From NCBI GenBank assembly GCA_964399625.1, contig CAYNSB010000029.1, positions 1 to 52,756 on the forward strand: 52,756 nucleotides of DNA, in the 5' to 3' direction. The notes below the pieces were generated by a model that saw only the letters and a program-made list of their open reading frames with translations, was not told the origin of the DNA and did no database searches. Source of the DNA: CAYNSB01 sp964399625 (GTDB lineage Bacteria > Planctomycetota > Phycisphaerae > Phycisphaerales > UBA1924). Below are positions 26,859 to 35,628 of this stretch, in pieces; position 1 is the stretch's first letter; each line of letters begins with the position of its first letter. Both the position numbers and the translations under genes were made by a program.

Positions 26859-26864
26859 ACTCTA
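26859..26864 (-). promoter_or_regulatory. Candidate -10 element, leaderless geometry
   Basis: TAGAGT on the minus strand, then seven bases (G/C only), then the GTG at 26851. No -35 is convincing at the normal distance. Confidence 0.4.
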
Positions 26865-27007
26865 ACGGAAACGCAACAGGTTTCGCCAGCCTGTCGATCG
26901 GGGTGGGCACGGCGGGTTGAGCCCGGTAACTTTTGAATTCGGAATTGAAAATCAGTCCGTGCTCGAATCCATCCGGCTTCGGGCACAGTATCGGTGTGCA
27001 CGTCTGA

Positions 27008-27027
27008 ACCGCCCGGCTCCGGGCGGT
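27008..27027 (+). other. Strong hairpin in the leader of the M1 peptidase gene
   Basis: ACCGCCCG (27008-27015), loop GCTC, CGGGCGGT (27020-27027): an uninterrupted 8-base-pair stem. It lies 46 bases before the ATG at 27074 and lacks a following T-tract. It could stabilise the mRNA or attenuate transcription. The 90 bases before it are visibly AT-richer than their surroundings and may hold the promoter, though I could not fix one. Confidence 0.5.
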
Positions 27028-27073
27028 GGTTGCGCTTCTGTCTCACGATCGCCCATAGGCGGAGAATCCCTCG

Positions 27074-29485
27074 ATGCACCAGTTGCAGTTCACTCGGTCG
27101 TTCCGGCGTCCCACGCTATTGACGCACGCGGCGGGCCTGGCGCTCGGTGTGGCGTGCCTCGCGCCCGGAGCCTTGGCCCAGCTGGCGCCGGCGGGCTCGG
27201 AGGATGCGCACGCGATGTGCGGGCACGCCAAGACGATGGAGCGCCGGTTCCTGATGCAGCAGGCGGGCGAGTCGTACGGCGCCGAGGACCCCGTGGGCGC
27301 GTGCCTGATGTGCGAGACGGCGGGCGAGACGGACGTGCTCAACTGCAACCTCGACATCGAGCTCGTGCCCGGCACGTCCTCGATCACGGGATCCAACACG
27401 TTCACCATCAAGGTGCTCTCGGGGGGCATCTCTCAGTTCACGTTCCGCCTGGCGAGCGACTTCTCGGTGTCCTCGGCGGTGATCAACGGCACGACGACGC
27501 TGGGCGTCTCCCAGCCCTCGTCCACGACGCGCATCGCCAACCTCGATCGGGTGTACACCACGGGCGAGGTGTTCACGCTCACGATCTCGTACACGGGCGT
27601 GGCCACGACGGGGTCGTCCAGCGGGTTCGGCTCCATCACGTTCTCGACGCAGAACGGGCAGCCGCTGATCACGAGCCTCTCCGAGCCGTACTACGCGTAC
27701 ACGTGGTGGCCGTGCAAGGACGGGGACCTGGCCGTTTCGGGCGACAACTCGGACAAGTTCACGGCGCAGGTGGCGATCACGGTGCCCAACACGCTCAAGG
27801 CGGTGAGCAACGGGCTGCTGCAGGGCGTGGACGCGGTTCCGCTGAACAAGAGCAAGTACCGCTGGGCGAGCAACTACCCGATCAGCACGTACCTGGTGTG
27901 CGTCGCGGCGACGAACTACACCCAGTGGAGCGTGAACTACACGCCGCTCGCGGGCGGCACGATGCCCGTGCAGTTCAGCATCTACCCGGCGAACGACACG
28001 GCGGGGAACCGCGCCGTCTGGCAGCTCACGCCCTCGATGATGACGGCGTACCGCGGCGTGTACGGGGAGTACCCGTTCGTCAACGAGAAGTACGGCATCT
28101 ACCAGTTCCCGTTCTCGGGAGGGATGGAGCACCAGACGTACACGGGGCAGGGCAGCGGCGGCGCGTTCAGCGAGAGCGTGACCTCGCACGAGCTTGGGCA
28201 CCAATGGTGGGGCGACAACGTCACATGCAAGACCTGGAACGACATCTGGCTCAACGAGGGGTTCGCGACGTACACCGAGTGCATCTGGCAGGAGCGAAAG
28301 ACGGGCACGCCCACGCTCAGCGCCCTGCAGTCGGCGATCAACGCGCGCAAGCCCTCGGCGGTGACGGGCACCGTGTATCGCACGGACGTGACGAGCGTCG
28401 CCTCGATCTTCTCGAGCACGTACTCGTACAACAAGGGCGCCTGGGTGCTGCACATGCTGCGCCACGTCATGAGCAACCCGACGCTGACCTACCCCAACAA
28501 CGACGCGCTCTTCTTCACGGGTCTGCAGAACTACCGGGCCCAGTTCCAGGGCGGCTCGGCGACGACGCTGGACTTCCAGAACTCCATGAGCGCCACGGCG
28601 GGGCAGGACCTCTCGTGGTTCTTCAATGAGTGGGTGTTCAACGGCGGCGCGCCCGCGTACGCCGCGGGATGGCAGACTTTCTCCAGCGGCGGGCAGAACT
28701 ACCTCCGCCTGTCGCTGCGCCAGACGCAGGCCTCGCCGATCTTCCGCATGCCCGTGGACGTGCGCATCACCACGGGCGGCGGGACGCTCACCTCCGTCGT
28801 GACGAGCGATGCGTCCACGGACTGGTTCGTGATCCCGATCCCCGCGGCGGCGACCGCTGTCTCGATCGACCCCGACGGGTGGATCCTGACGACGGCGGCG
28901 ACGCTGAGCGAGTCGTACCGCGCCGGGCCCGCGAAGGTCATCCAGGCGACGCCGACGCCCGGCGCCACGCTCGCGACGCCGCCGGCGAGCCTGAGCGTGG
29001 TGTTCAGCGAGAACGTGAACATCCCGGCGGGTGCGATCACGCTGGTCGGCCCCTCGGGCAGCGTGCCGGTGACGACAACCTACAACGCCACGACGTTCAC
29101 GGCGACGGTGACGCCCAACAGCCCGCTCCCGGGCGGGGCGACGTACACGCTCACGGCGCCGGCGACGATCACGTCCGTCACGGGCGGGGCGGCGCTGGAC
29201 GGCGAGCTGGGCCCGGTGAACGCGCCGTTCCCAACGGGCAACGGGAATGCGGGCGGGAACGCGTCGTGGACGTTCACCGTGCAGCCGCAGGCAGTGCCGT
29301 GCTACGCCAACTGCGACGGGAGCACGGACGTGCCCGTGCTGTCGGCGAACGACTTCGCGTGCTTCCTGACGAAGTTCCGCGCGGGCGATCCGACGGCCAA
29401 CTGCGACGGGAGCACGGACGTGCCGGCGCTGACCGCGGCGGACTTCTCGTGCTTCCTGGCGAAGTTCCGCGCGGGATGCCCGTAA
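27074..29485 (+). CDS. Secreted M1-family zinc aminopeptidase with Ig-like and dockerin-like C-terminus
   Basis: An 803-residue secreted enzyme. The signal peptide ends near ALAQ (residue 36). The peptidase domain shows GGMEHQTY (exopeptidase motif), the zinc site H372-E-L-G-H376 and Glu395 in LNEGFATY, with the exact 18-residue spacing of M1 enzymes. About 630-730 is a Big_5-type Ig-like domain (SLSVVFSENVNIPAGAITLV). The last 63 residues are two Cys-containing dockerin-like repeats (ANCDGSTDVPVLSANDFACF; ANCDGSTDVPALTAADFSCF). The start has a GGAG ribosome binding site about nine bases upstream. It likely degrades extracellular peptides while tethered through the dockerin-like tail. No cohesin-like gene is nearby. 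Confidence 0.92.
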   Translation: MHQLQFTRSFRRPTLLTHAAGLALGVACLAPGALAQLAPAGSEDAHAMCGHAKTMERRFLMQQAGESYGAEDPVGACLMCETAGETDVLNCNLDIELVPGTSSITGSNTFTIKVLSGGISQFTFRLASDFSVSSAVINGTTTLGVSQPSSTTRIANLDRVYTTGEVFTLTISYTGVATTGSSSGFGSITFSTQNGQPLITSLSEPYYAYTWWPCKDGDLAVSGDNSDKFTAQVAITVPNTLKAVSNGLLQGVDAVPLNKSKYRWASNYPISTYLVCVAATNYTQWSVNYTPLAGGTMPVQFSIYPANDTAGNRAVWQLTPSMMTAYRGVYGEYPFVNEKYGIYQFPFSGGMEHQTYTGQGSGGAFSESVTSHELGHQWWGDNVTCKTWNDIWLNEGFATYTECIWQERKTGTPTLSALQSAINARKPSAVTGTVYRTDVTSVASIFSSTYSYNKGAWVLHMLRHVMSNPTLTYPNNDALFFTGLQNYRAQFQGGSATTLDFQNSMSATAGQDLSWFFNEWVFNGGAPAYAAGWQTFSSGGQNYLRLSLRQTQASPIFRMPVDVRITTGGGTLTSVVTSDASTDWFVIPIPAAATAVSIDPDGWILTTAATLSESYRAGPAKVIQATPTPGATLATPPASLSVVFSENVNIPAGAITLVGPSGSVPVTTTYNATTFTATVTPNSPLPGGATYTLTAPATITSVTGGAALDGELGPVNAPFPTGNGNAGGNASWTFTVQPQAVPCYANCDGSTDVPVLSANDFACFLTKFRAGDPTANCDGSTDVPALTAADFSCFLAKFRAGCP

Positions 29486-29612
29486 AGTCGGGTGGTTCGG
29501 CGGCTTGGTCGTCGCCCGTCTTGCTCGGCACGCACGCCGGCTCCGCCTCGCGCCCCGCTCGCACGGGCCCGCACTCTCGATCTTGGGGCTAGTCCCCGGC
29601 TTGGAATCACGC

Positions 29613-31046
29613 ATGAAGCCCGGATTTCTTCTCTCAGTGTTCGCGTCGGCGGCGCTCTCGATGACGGCGCTGGCGCTCCCTCCAAACAAGGTCCTTTTCG
29701 ACGCGACCAAGGCCGAGATGGCGAGCAACGCGGACTGGGTCGTGGACGCGGACACTCGGAACGTGGGCTCGGGCTCGGGCGGCGCGATGGTCGTGGGCGC
29801 GGGAAGCGAGTCGAACCCCGCCCGGTTCCCCACGCCGGCGCAATCGGGGATCACCGCGGGCACGCCCGAGACGTTCTGGAGCGGGTGCCTGTCCGCTTGG
29901 GGCGTGGAGCTCGCCAAGCGCGGCTACCAGATCGAGACGCTTCCCGTGGGCGGGCGTATCACGTTCAACGACGGCACCAACGCGCAGGACCTCTCGAACT
30001 ACTCCGTGTACATCGTCGATGAGCCGAACATCAAGTTCACCGCCGCGGAGAAGACCGCGATCCTGAACTGGGTCGCGGCGGGCGGCGGTCTGTTCATGAT
30101 CGCGGACCACACGGGCTCGGACCGCAACGGCGACGGCTTCGATTCGCCCGCGATCTGGAACGACCTGATGCAGACCAACGGCATCGCGGTCAATCCGTTC
30201 GGCATCACGTTCAACCTGGACAACATCTCTCCCAACTCCACCTTTGTGGACACGAACCCCGCCGACCCACTCATCAACGGGCCCGCCGGTGCCGTGACGC
30301 AGTCGCTCTTCCACAACGGGTGCTCGATCACGATCAGCACGGCGGCGAACCCCAACGCGCGGATCGCGATGTGGACCTCCGCGAGCCAGACCAGCGGCAA
30401 CGGCATGATCGCCTACAGCACCTACGGGCTTGGGCGCGTGGTCGCGATCGGCGACAGCTCGATCGTGGACGATGGCACGGGCGATCCCAACGACACGAAC
30501 CTCTTCAACGACTGGTCGGGCGAGGCGGGCGGGAGCAACGGACGCATGGCGATCAACGGAACGATCTGGCTCGGATCGTCCAGCACGTGCACGGGCCCGG
30601 GCATCGGCACGCCGCCCTCGGGGCTGAGCGTGCCCAACGGGCAGCCGGCCGTGTTCTCCGTGGTCGCGACGGGGACCTCGCCCACGTACCAATGGCGACT
30701 GAACGGCACGCCGCTGACCAACGACGGGCGCATCACCGGGGCGACGACGCCCATGCTCGTCATCGGGTTCACGTTCATGGGCGACGCGGGGGCGTACGAC
30801 GTGGTGATCACCAACGGGTGCGGCAGCGTGACGACGACGCCCGTGACGCTGGGCGTCACCTGCTACGCCAACTGCGACCAGAGCACCGGGGACCCCCTGC
30901 TGACGGCGAGCGACTTCGCCTGCTTCCTCGCGGCGTTCCGCAACGGGAACGCGTACGCGAACTGCGACGGGAGCACGGGCTCGCCCGCGCTCACCGCGAC
31001 GGACTTCGCGTGCTTCCTGCAGTCGTTCCGCGCGGGCTGCCCGTAG
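29613..31046 (+). CDS. Secreted amidotransferase-like protein with Ig-like domain and dockerin-like C-terminus
   Basis: A 477-residue exported protein. The signal peptide is FLLSVFASAALSMTALA. A Rossmann-like region includes LSNYSVYIVDEPNIKFTAAE and AAGGGLFMIADHTGSDRNGD and ends YGLGRVVAIGDSSIVDD. This fits the ThuA/DUF4350-like glutamine-amidotransferase-like fold without a clear catalytic Cys. Residues about 330-410 form an Ig-like domain (YQWRLNGTPLTNDGRI, AGAYDVVITNGCGS). The C-terminus carries two Cys-rich dockerin-like repeats (ANCDQSTGDPLLTASDFACF; ANCDGSTGSPALTATDFACF) matching the preceding gene. The ATG at 29613 gives the full signal peptide; TGGAAT five bases before it may be a weak -10. 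The partner of the dockerin-like tail is unknown. Confidence 0.8.
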   Translation: MKPGFLLSVFASAALSMTALALPPNKVLFDATKAEMASNADWVVDADTRNVGSGSGGAMVVGAGSESNPARFPTPAQSGITAGTPETFWSGCLSAWGVELAKRGYQIETLPVGGRITFNDGTNAQDLSNYSVYIVDEPNIKFTAAEKTAILNWVAAGGGLFMIADHTGSDRNGDGFDSPAIWNDLMQTNGIAVNPFGITFNLDNISPNSTFVDTNPADPLINGPAGAVTQSLFHNGCSITISTAANPNARIAMWTSASQTSGNGMIAYSTYGLGRVVAIGDSSIVDDGTGDPNDTNLFNDWSGEAGGSNGRMAINGTIWLGSSSTCTGPGIGTPPSGLSVPNGQPAVFSVVATGTSPTYQWRLNGTPLTNDGRITGATTPMLVIGFTFMGDAGAYDVVITNGCGSVTTTPVTLGVTCYANCDQSTGDPLLTASDFACFLAAFRNGNAYANCDGSTGSPALTATDFACFLQSFRAGCP

Positions 31047-31060
31047 CGGGGCGCACCCAA

Positions 31061-31079
31061 GCCGCACGCTCCATGCGGC
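31061..31079 (+). terminator. Possible terminator hairpin after the dockerin-like gene
   Basis: GCCGCA (31061-31066), seven-base loop, TGCGGC (31074-31079). There is no T-tract; the -10-like TACGCT of the GNAT gene follows at once. It may just separate the two transcription units. Confidence 0.3.
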
Positions 31080-31081
31080 AA

Positions 31082-31087
31082 TACGCT
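31082..31087 (+). promoter_or_regulatory. Candidate -10 element, leaderless geometry
   Basis: TACGCT followed by seven bases (tgccccc) and the ATG at 31095. No ribosome binding site is present. Confidence 0.4.
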
Positions 31088-31094
31088 TGCCCCC

Positions 31095-31691
31095 ATGAAC
31101 GTCGGACCGGTGACACTGCGCGGACGATTCGTGACGCTCGAGCCGCTGGGCCTAGAGCATGCGCCGGGGCTCGTGGACCTGCTCCGTGCCGACCCCGCCA
31201 CGCTGACGTACTTCTCGCCCATGTTCTCGCCCGAGTCGCACGATCCGCCCGCCATCGCGCGGTACATCGAGCGGCGCCGGACGATTCCCGGCACCCTCCC
31301 CTTCGCGGTGATCGACCACGCGTCGGGCGTGTGCGTGGGCTCGACGAGTTACCTTGAGATCCGCCCGCAGGACCGGGGCCTGGAGATCGGCGCGACGTTC
31401 TACCACGCCGCGCACCGTGGCACGCGGACCAACCCCGAGTGCAAGCTGCTGCTGCTCGCGCACGCCTTCGAGACATTGGGTTGCGAGCGGGTGCAGCTCA
31501 AGTGCGATGCGCGCAACGTGCGCTCCCGGGCCGCGATCCTCAAGCTCGGGGCGCAGTTCGAGGGGATCCTGCGCCACGTGACGGCGCTGGGCGGCGGCGC
31601 GTACCGCGACACGGCGTACTTCTCGATTTTGCGTGGCGAGTGGCCCGGGGTGCGTCGCGGGCTCGAGGCGCGACTGGACGCGGCGCGCTAG
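31095..31691 (+). CDS. GNAT-family N-acetyltransferase (RimJ/RimL-like)
   Basis: A 198-residue cytoplasmic acetyl-CoA-dependent transferase. The RimJ/L-type start is LRGRFVTLEPLGLEHAPGLV. The acetyl-CoA-binding region is LEIGATFYHAAHRGTRTNPE, where the usual Q/R-x-x-G-x-G/A loop is replaced by H-R-G-T-R-T, as in many RimL relatives. Then comes LLLLAHAFETLGCERVQLKC and the closing NVRSRAAILKLGAQFEGILR. Substrate is unknown: ribosomal proteins, other proteins and small amines are all possible. It converges on the methyltransferase with an 11-base gap. Confidence 0.85.
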   Translation: MNVGPVTLRGRFVTLEPLGLEHAPGLVDLLRADPATLTYFSPMFSPESHDPPAIARYIERRRTIPGTLPFAVIDHASGVCVGSTSYLEIRPQDRGLEIGATFYHAAHRGTRTNPECKLLLLAHAFETLGCERVQLKCDARNVRSRAAILKLGAQFEGILRHVTALGGGAYRDTAYFSILRGEWPGVRRGLEARLDAAR

Positions 31692-31702
31692 CGCCTCGCG
31701 CA

Positions 31703-32743
31703 TCACGCCGCGGGCGTTGCCTCGACGAGCCAGAGCGGCCCGCCCGCGGGCACGACCCGACGGACCACGAATCCCGCGGCGTCCAGGAGACGCTCGAACT
31801 GAGGCCGCGTGCGCTCCGGCGCGCCGTGGGCGATGAGCATCGACAGATCGCTGCGGGCTAGGGCACGATGTTCGAGCGTGGCGTCGAGTCGCTCGGGCAT
31901 CAGGCGATCGATGATCAGCAGGCGCGCGCCAGGACCCATCGCGTCCTTGCAGACGCGCAGGAGGCGCAGGGCGTGCTCATCGTCCCAATCGTGGAGGACC
32001 GTCTTGAGGAGGTACGCGTCGCCGCCACGCGGGATCGAGCGGAAGAAATCGCCCGCGACCAGCTCGCATCGATCGAGGAGCCCGGCGAGGTGCGCGCGAG
32101 CGCCGGCGATCGCGTGCTCCCGATCGAGGAGCACTCCGCGGACGTGCCCATGAGCGTTGAGAATCGTGCGCAGCAGCTCGCCATAGCCGCCGCCCACATC
32201 CACCACAAGGCGCGCGCTCGAGAGATCGCACGCGCGGAGGATTCCCGGCGCGGCGAGGCGGGTCAGCTCGACGAGCGCACGGTGGAAGGTCTGGGCCGCG
32301 TGCGGATCGTCGTCCAGGTGGTCGAAGCCGCTCGTGCCCAGTTCTTCGGCCCGCGCGCTGCGCCCCGTTTTCACGCTCAGCGGCAGCAGGCGCCACGTGG
32401 ACCACATGGGCCCGCCCCACCACAGCACCCAGGAGCGGATGGAGCCGGGATGGTCCTCCGCGAGCGCGGCGCCAAGGTCGCTCACCGCGAACACGCCCGC
32501 ATCCGGCTCGTGGCAGACGCCGATCGAGCACAGGGCGTGGAGCATCCGACGCAGGGCGCCCTCGTTCGCGCCCGTGTCGCGCGCGAGTTCCGCGACAGAT
32601 CGCGACCCCGCCCGCATCAGGTCCGCGAGACGTAGCTCGGCGGCCGTTCGAAGGGCCTGGGCCATCCAGCTCGCGTGGAGCATGTCGAGCAGGGCCGAGG
32701 CCCCGGCTTTCTCGTCATTCTGGGGTATCTGCGGTGCGCCCAT
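31703..32743 (-). CDS. SAM-dependent O-methyltransferase (plant COMT / PF00891 type)
   Basis: A 346-residue enzyme. The N-terminal dimerisation/winged-helix part is MLHASWMAQALRTAAELRLA, then GANEGALRRMLHALCSIGV. The SAM-binding loop is RLVVDVGGGYGELLRTIL (about 185-200), followed by GVLLDRE, VAGDFFRSIPRGGDAYLLK and the catalytic-base region VLHDWDDEHALRLLR. The family O-methylates phenols, carboxylates or polyketide hydroxyls. ATG 32743 has a GGAG ribosome binding site seven bases upstream. It diverges from the adenylation-carrier-thioesterase gene with only 103 bases between, so the two probably make and methylate one small product. Confidence 0.88.
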   Translation of the reverse strand: MGAPQIPQNDEKAGASALLDMLHASWMAQALRTAAELRLADLMRAGSRSVAELARDTGANEGALRRMLHALCSIGVCHEPDAGVFAVSDLGAALAEDHPGSIRSWVLWWGGPMWSTWRLLPLSVKTGRSARAEELGTSGFDHLDDDPHAAQTFHRALVELTRLAAPGILRACDLSSARLVVDVGGGYGELLRTILNAHGHVRGVLLDREHAIAGARAHLAGLLDRCELVAGDFFRSIPRGGDAYLLKTVLHDWDDEHALRLLRVCKDAMGPGARLLIIDRLMPERLDATLEHRALARSDLSMLIAHGAPERTRPQFERLLDAAGFVVRRVVPAGGPLWLVEATPAA

Positions 32744-32776
32744 GCGTGGCTCCGGAGGGGTGTCAAACTCTGGACG

Positions 32777-32812
32777 AGAGTACGACCGGGCCCCAACGGG
32801 TCGAGGTACACT
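32777..32812. promoter_or_regulatory. Divergent promoter pair with operator-like inverted repeat
   Basis: A -10-like TACTCT faces the methyltransferase (minus, 32777-32782). A -10-like TACACT faces the A-T-TE gene (plus, 32807-32812). Between them CGACC and GGTCG form an inverted pair 11 bases apart, flanked by GTAC on each side. A dimeric regulator bound here could control both genes together. No regulator gene is adjacent. Confidence 0.35.
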
Positions 32813-32846
32813 CGGAGCATTCGGACCACGTTCGCGGAGGCCAGGC

Positions 32847-35456
32847 GTGCCGACCTTTCCGTTGGATCGCGCTCGGGATGTTGCGGAGGCGATGGGCCGC
32901 GCGCCCATCGAGGTGAGCGTGGCGTCGCCCGCGGAGCGATTCGCGCGGAGCACGATCGGCGCCCGCTTCGAGGAGCAGGTCCGTCGCTCGCCCGGGGCGC
33001 TCGCCGTGCGCGAGGGGGGCACGAGCTGGACGTACGCCGAGCTGGACGCCCGAGCCAACGCCATCGCGCACCAGGTGCGCCGGGGCATTCCCCGCGAGGC
33101 GTCGCTGGTCGCGCTGCTCCTGCACCAGAGCGCCGCGTCGGTCGCGGGCACGCTGGGCGTGATCAAGAGCGGGCACGCGTTCGTCGCGCTCGATCCCGCG
33201 CTGCCCGCGGCGTGGGTGCGCGAGCACGTGGCGCGCCTGGGGGTGGCCGCGATCGTGACCTCGCCGCAGCACGAGAGCGCCGCGGCGTCGCTCGCCCCGG
33301 CGGGCGTTGGGGTGCTGACGCTCCCCACGGGGGACCGATCGGGAATCGCGTCGCCGCCGGACATCGAGATCATCCCCGACGCGCCGGTGTGCGTCGTGTC
33401 AACCTCCGGCTCCACGGGCGAGCCCAAGGGCGTGATCAAGACCCACGCGGGGCTGCTGCACTCGGCGTGGCACTACATCGAGCGGGCGCGGATCACGAGC
33501 GAGGACCGCCTCGCGCTCATCACGAACGTCGGGTTCATGCTGTCGCTCCCGCCGCTGTTCAGCGCTGTGCTCACGGGGGCGTCGCTCTTCCCCATCGCGA
33601 TCGGCGAGCGCGGCATCGACGGGCTAGTGAAATGGCTCGGGGACGAGCGCATCACGATCTACGACTCGGTGCCCACGATCTTCCGACGGATGGCGCGGGC
33701 GCTGACCGCGCGGGAGCGGCTCGACGCCATCCGCCTGGTGCGCCTGGGCGGGGAGACGGTGCGCCCCATGGACATCCGCCTGGCGCGGACGATCTTTCCC
33801 CGGCCCGCGAGCGTGCAGGTCTTCTTCGGGTCCTCGGAGGCGAGCATGGTCTCGCAGAATCTGTTTGAACCGAACGACCCGCTGCCCGAGGGGCTCGTCC
33901 CGCTCGGGCGACCCATGGAAGGCCTCGAGATCACGCTCGTGGGCGATGATGGATCGCCGGTGCCGCGGGGCGCGCCGGGGCGGATGGTGGTGCGCGGGCG
34001 GCCGGTGTCGCCAGGCTACTGGCGCGACGAGGCGGGCACGCGGCAGAGCTTCGCCACGGACCCGGACGACCCGAGCGTGCGCACGTACCGCATGTCGGAC
34101 ATCTGCCGCCTTCGCGAGGACGGCATGATCGAGCACCTGGGGCGCCTCGAAGAACTCGCGAAGGTGCGCGGGACGCGCGTCAGCCCCGCGCTCGTCGAAT
34201 CGGCCCTGGCGGACTTCAAGCCCGTCCGTGACGCGGCGGTCGTGGCGCGCCCCGATGCGAGCGGCGATGAGCGGCTCGTCGCCTATGTCGTGCCGCACGT
34301 TTCGGGCGCGATCGGCACGAGCGTGCTGCGCCAGCACCTGGCGTCGCGCCTGCCCAACGCGATGATCCCGGACCAGATCGTCGTGCTCGAGTCGCTCCCG
34401 CTCACGCGGAACGGAAAGGTCGATCGCGGGGCGCTGCCCGAGCCGCGCCGCCCCGTCCGTCCGGCGTATCGGGCGCCGCGCGACGGGCTCGAGTCCGACG
34501 TTGCGAACCACATCGAGGCGCTGCTGGGCGTGGATCGCGTGGGGCTCGACGATCGCCTGCGCGACCTGGGCGCGACATCGCTCGACTCCGTGGAACTGCT
34601 TGTGCGCCTGGAGCGGGTGATGGCGCGGCGCCTGCCCGACGACGCGTTCACCTCGGCCGATCGCGTGGAGGACCTGGCTCGGGCGATCGCGGACGTGAAC
34701 ATCGCGCCCCGCGTGCTCGTGCCTTTGCAGGAGCGTGGGAGCAAGACGCCGTTCTTCTGCGTGCATCCGGTGCACGGGATGGCCGGGCCCTATGGACCGC
34801 TCGCGCGCGCGATCGACGCGGAGCGACCCTTCATCGCGATCCAGTCTCCGGCGCTCGCGTCGCACGAGTGGCCGGGGGGAAGCGTCGCGGCGCTGGCGCG
34901 CCAGTACGTGCGCGAGATTCGCGCGGCGTTCCCGCGCGGGCCGTACCTCCTGGGCGGGCTGTGCGTGGGCGGGCTGATCGCCTGGGAGATGGCGCGCCTG
35001 CTGGCGCGCGAGGGCGAGGCGCCGGCGATGCTCGTGCTCATCGAGACGTGGCGGAGCGTCGAGCCGGCGCACGAGACGCCCGGACAGCGACGCGCTCGTC
35101 GGGCTCGCGTGACGGCCCGCGGCGTGCTGTGGAGGCTGCGCCGCGCGCGCGCACGGACCATCGACGCCGAGTTCTGGCCCGCGTGGCGGCAATTCGTGCA
35201 CGACACCACAGCATGGGCGGCGCGCGCGTACCGACCCGGGCCCTACGCCGGCCCGGTCGCGATCCTGCCCGCGCGGGACGAGGAGATCGATCAGCGCGGC
35301 GACCAGCGCCTGGCGATGCGGGACCTCGCGACGGGCGCGGTGCGCGTGGAGTTCATGCCCGGCGTGCACTCGAACGTGTGCCACGGCGCGAACGTGGGGA
35401 CCATCGCCAGGGCGATCGCGGGATTGCTGGATGAGGCCGACACGGCGCGGTCGTGA
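32847..35456 (+). CDS. NRPS-like enzyme: adenylation, carrier protein, thioesterase (A-T-TE)
   Basis: An 869-residue single-module synthetase without a condensation domain. Adenylation (about 30-545): S185-TSGSTGEPKG, FFGSSEAS, GRLEELAKVRGTRVSPALVE and the catalytic-Lys motif NGKVDRGALP. The position of the amino-group-binding Asp in motif A4 is Met231 (GFMLSLPPLF), so the substrate is probably not an alpha-amino acid. Carrier protein: GATSLDSVELL, phosphopantetheine on Ser581. Thioesterase: LLGGLCVGGLIAWEMA with Cys706 in place of Ser, and a His in GVHSN near the end. GTG 32847 is fixed by GGAGG six bases before it. The product is unknown; dimerising A-T-TE enzymes of keto or aryl acids are the closest known layout. 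Confidence 0.9.
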   Translation: MPTFPLDRARDVAEAMGRAPIEVSVASPAERFARSTIGARFEEQVRRSPGALAVREGGTSWTYAELDARANAIAHQVRRGIPREASLVALLLHQSAASVAGTLGVIKSGHAFVALDPALPAAWVREHVARLGVAAIVTSPQHESAAASLAPAGVGVLTLPTGDRSGIASPPDIEIIPDAPVCVVSTSGSTGEPKGVIKTHAGLLHSAWHYIERARITSEDRLALITNVGFMLSLPPLFSAVLTGASLFPIAIGERGIDGLVKWLGDERITIYDSVPTIFRRMARALTARERLDAIRLVRLGGETVRPMDIRLARTIFPRPASVQVFFGSSEASMVSQNLFEPNDPLPEGLVPLGRPMEGLEITLVGDDGSPVPRGAPGRMVVRGRPVSPGYWRDEAGTRQSFATDPDDPSVRTYRMSDICRLREDGMIEHLGRLEELAKVRGTRVSPALVESALADFKPVRDAAVVARPDASGDERLVAYVVPHVSGAIGTSVLRQHLASRLPNAMIPDQIVVLESLPLTRNGKVDRGALPEPRRPVRPAYRAPRDGLESDVANHIEALLGVDRVGLDDRLRDLGATSLDSVELLVRLERVMARRLPDDAFTSADRVEDLARAIADVNIAPRVLVPLQERGSKTPFFCVHPVHGMAGPYGPLARAIDAERPFIAIQSPALASHEWPGGSVAALARQYVREIRAAFPRGPYLLGGLCVGGLIAWEMARLLAREGEAPAMLVLIETWRSVEPAHETPGQRRARRARVTARGVLWRLRRARARTIDAEFWPAWRQFVHDTTAWAARAYRPGPYAGPVAILPARDEEIDQRGDQRLAMRDLATGAVRVEFMPGVHSNVCHGANVGTIARAIAGLLDEADTARS

Positions 35457-35522
35457 AGGCCACGGGCACAGACACCGTCAATGCCTGAGGGTTTGGCCGC
35501 GAGCGCTGCACGTGATGAAAAG

Positions 35523-35593
35523 CTGGGGATCTAGGATTTGAACCTAGACTAACTGATCCAGAGTCAGTCGTGCTACCGTTACACCAATCCCCA
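35523..35593 (-). tRNA. tRNA-Gln (anticodon CUG)
   Basis: Read on the minus strand: acceptor TGGGGAT pairs with ATCCCCA, the anticodon stem ACTGA/TCAGT holds the loop CTCTGGA (anticodon CTG, reading CAG), and the T arm CTAGG-TTCAAAT-CCTAG is perfect. Discriminator is G at 35523. CCA is not encoded, and the next bases are CTTTT, so a tRNA nucleotidyltransferase must add CCA. Confidence 0.96.
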
Positions 35594-35600
35594 AACATGC

Positions 35601-35616
35601 CCCGGCTTTGGCCGGG
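35601..35616 (-). other. Hairpin in the leader of the tRNA-Gln transcript
   Basis: CCCGGC (35601-35606), loop TTTG, GCCGGG (35611-35616), just upstream of the tRNA on its strand. It lies between the candidate promoter and the mature 5' end, so RNase P would remove it. The alternative is a terminator for upp, but the T-tract is weak. Confidence 0.4.
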
Positions 35617-35628
35617 TTCCGACACGGC

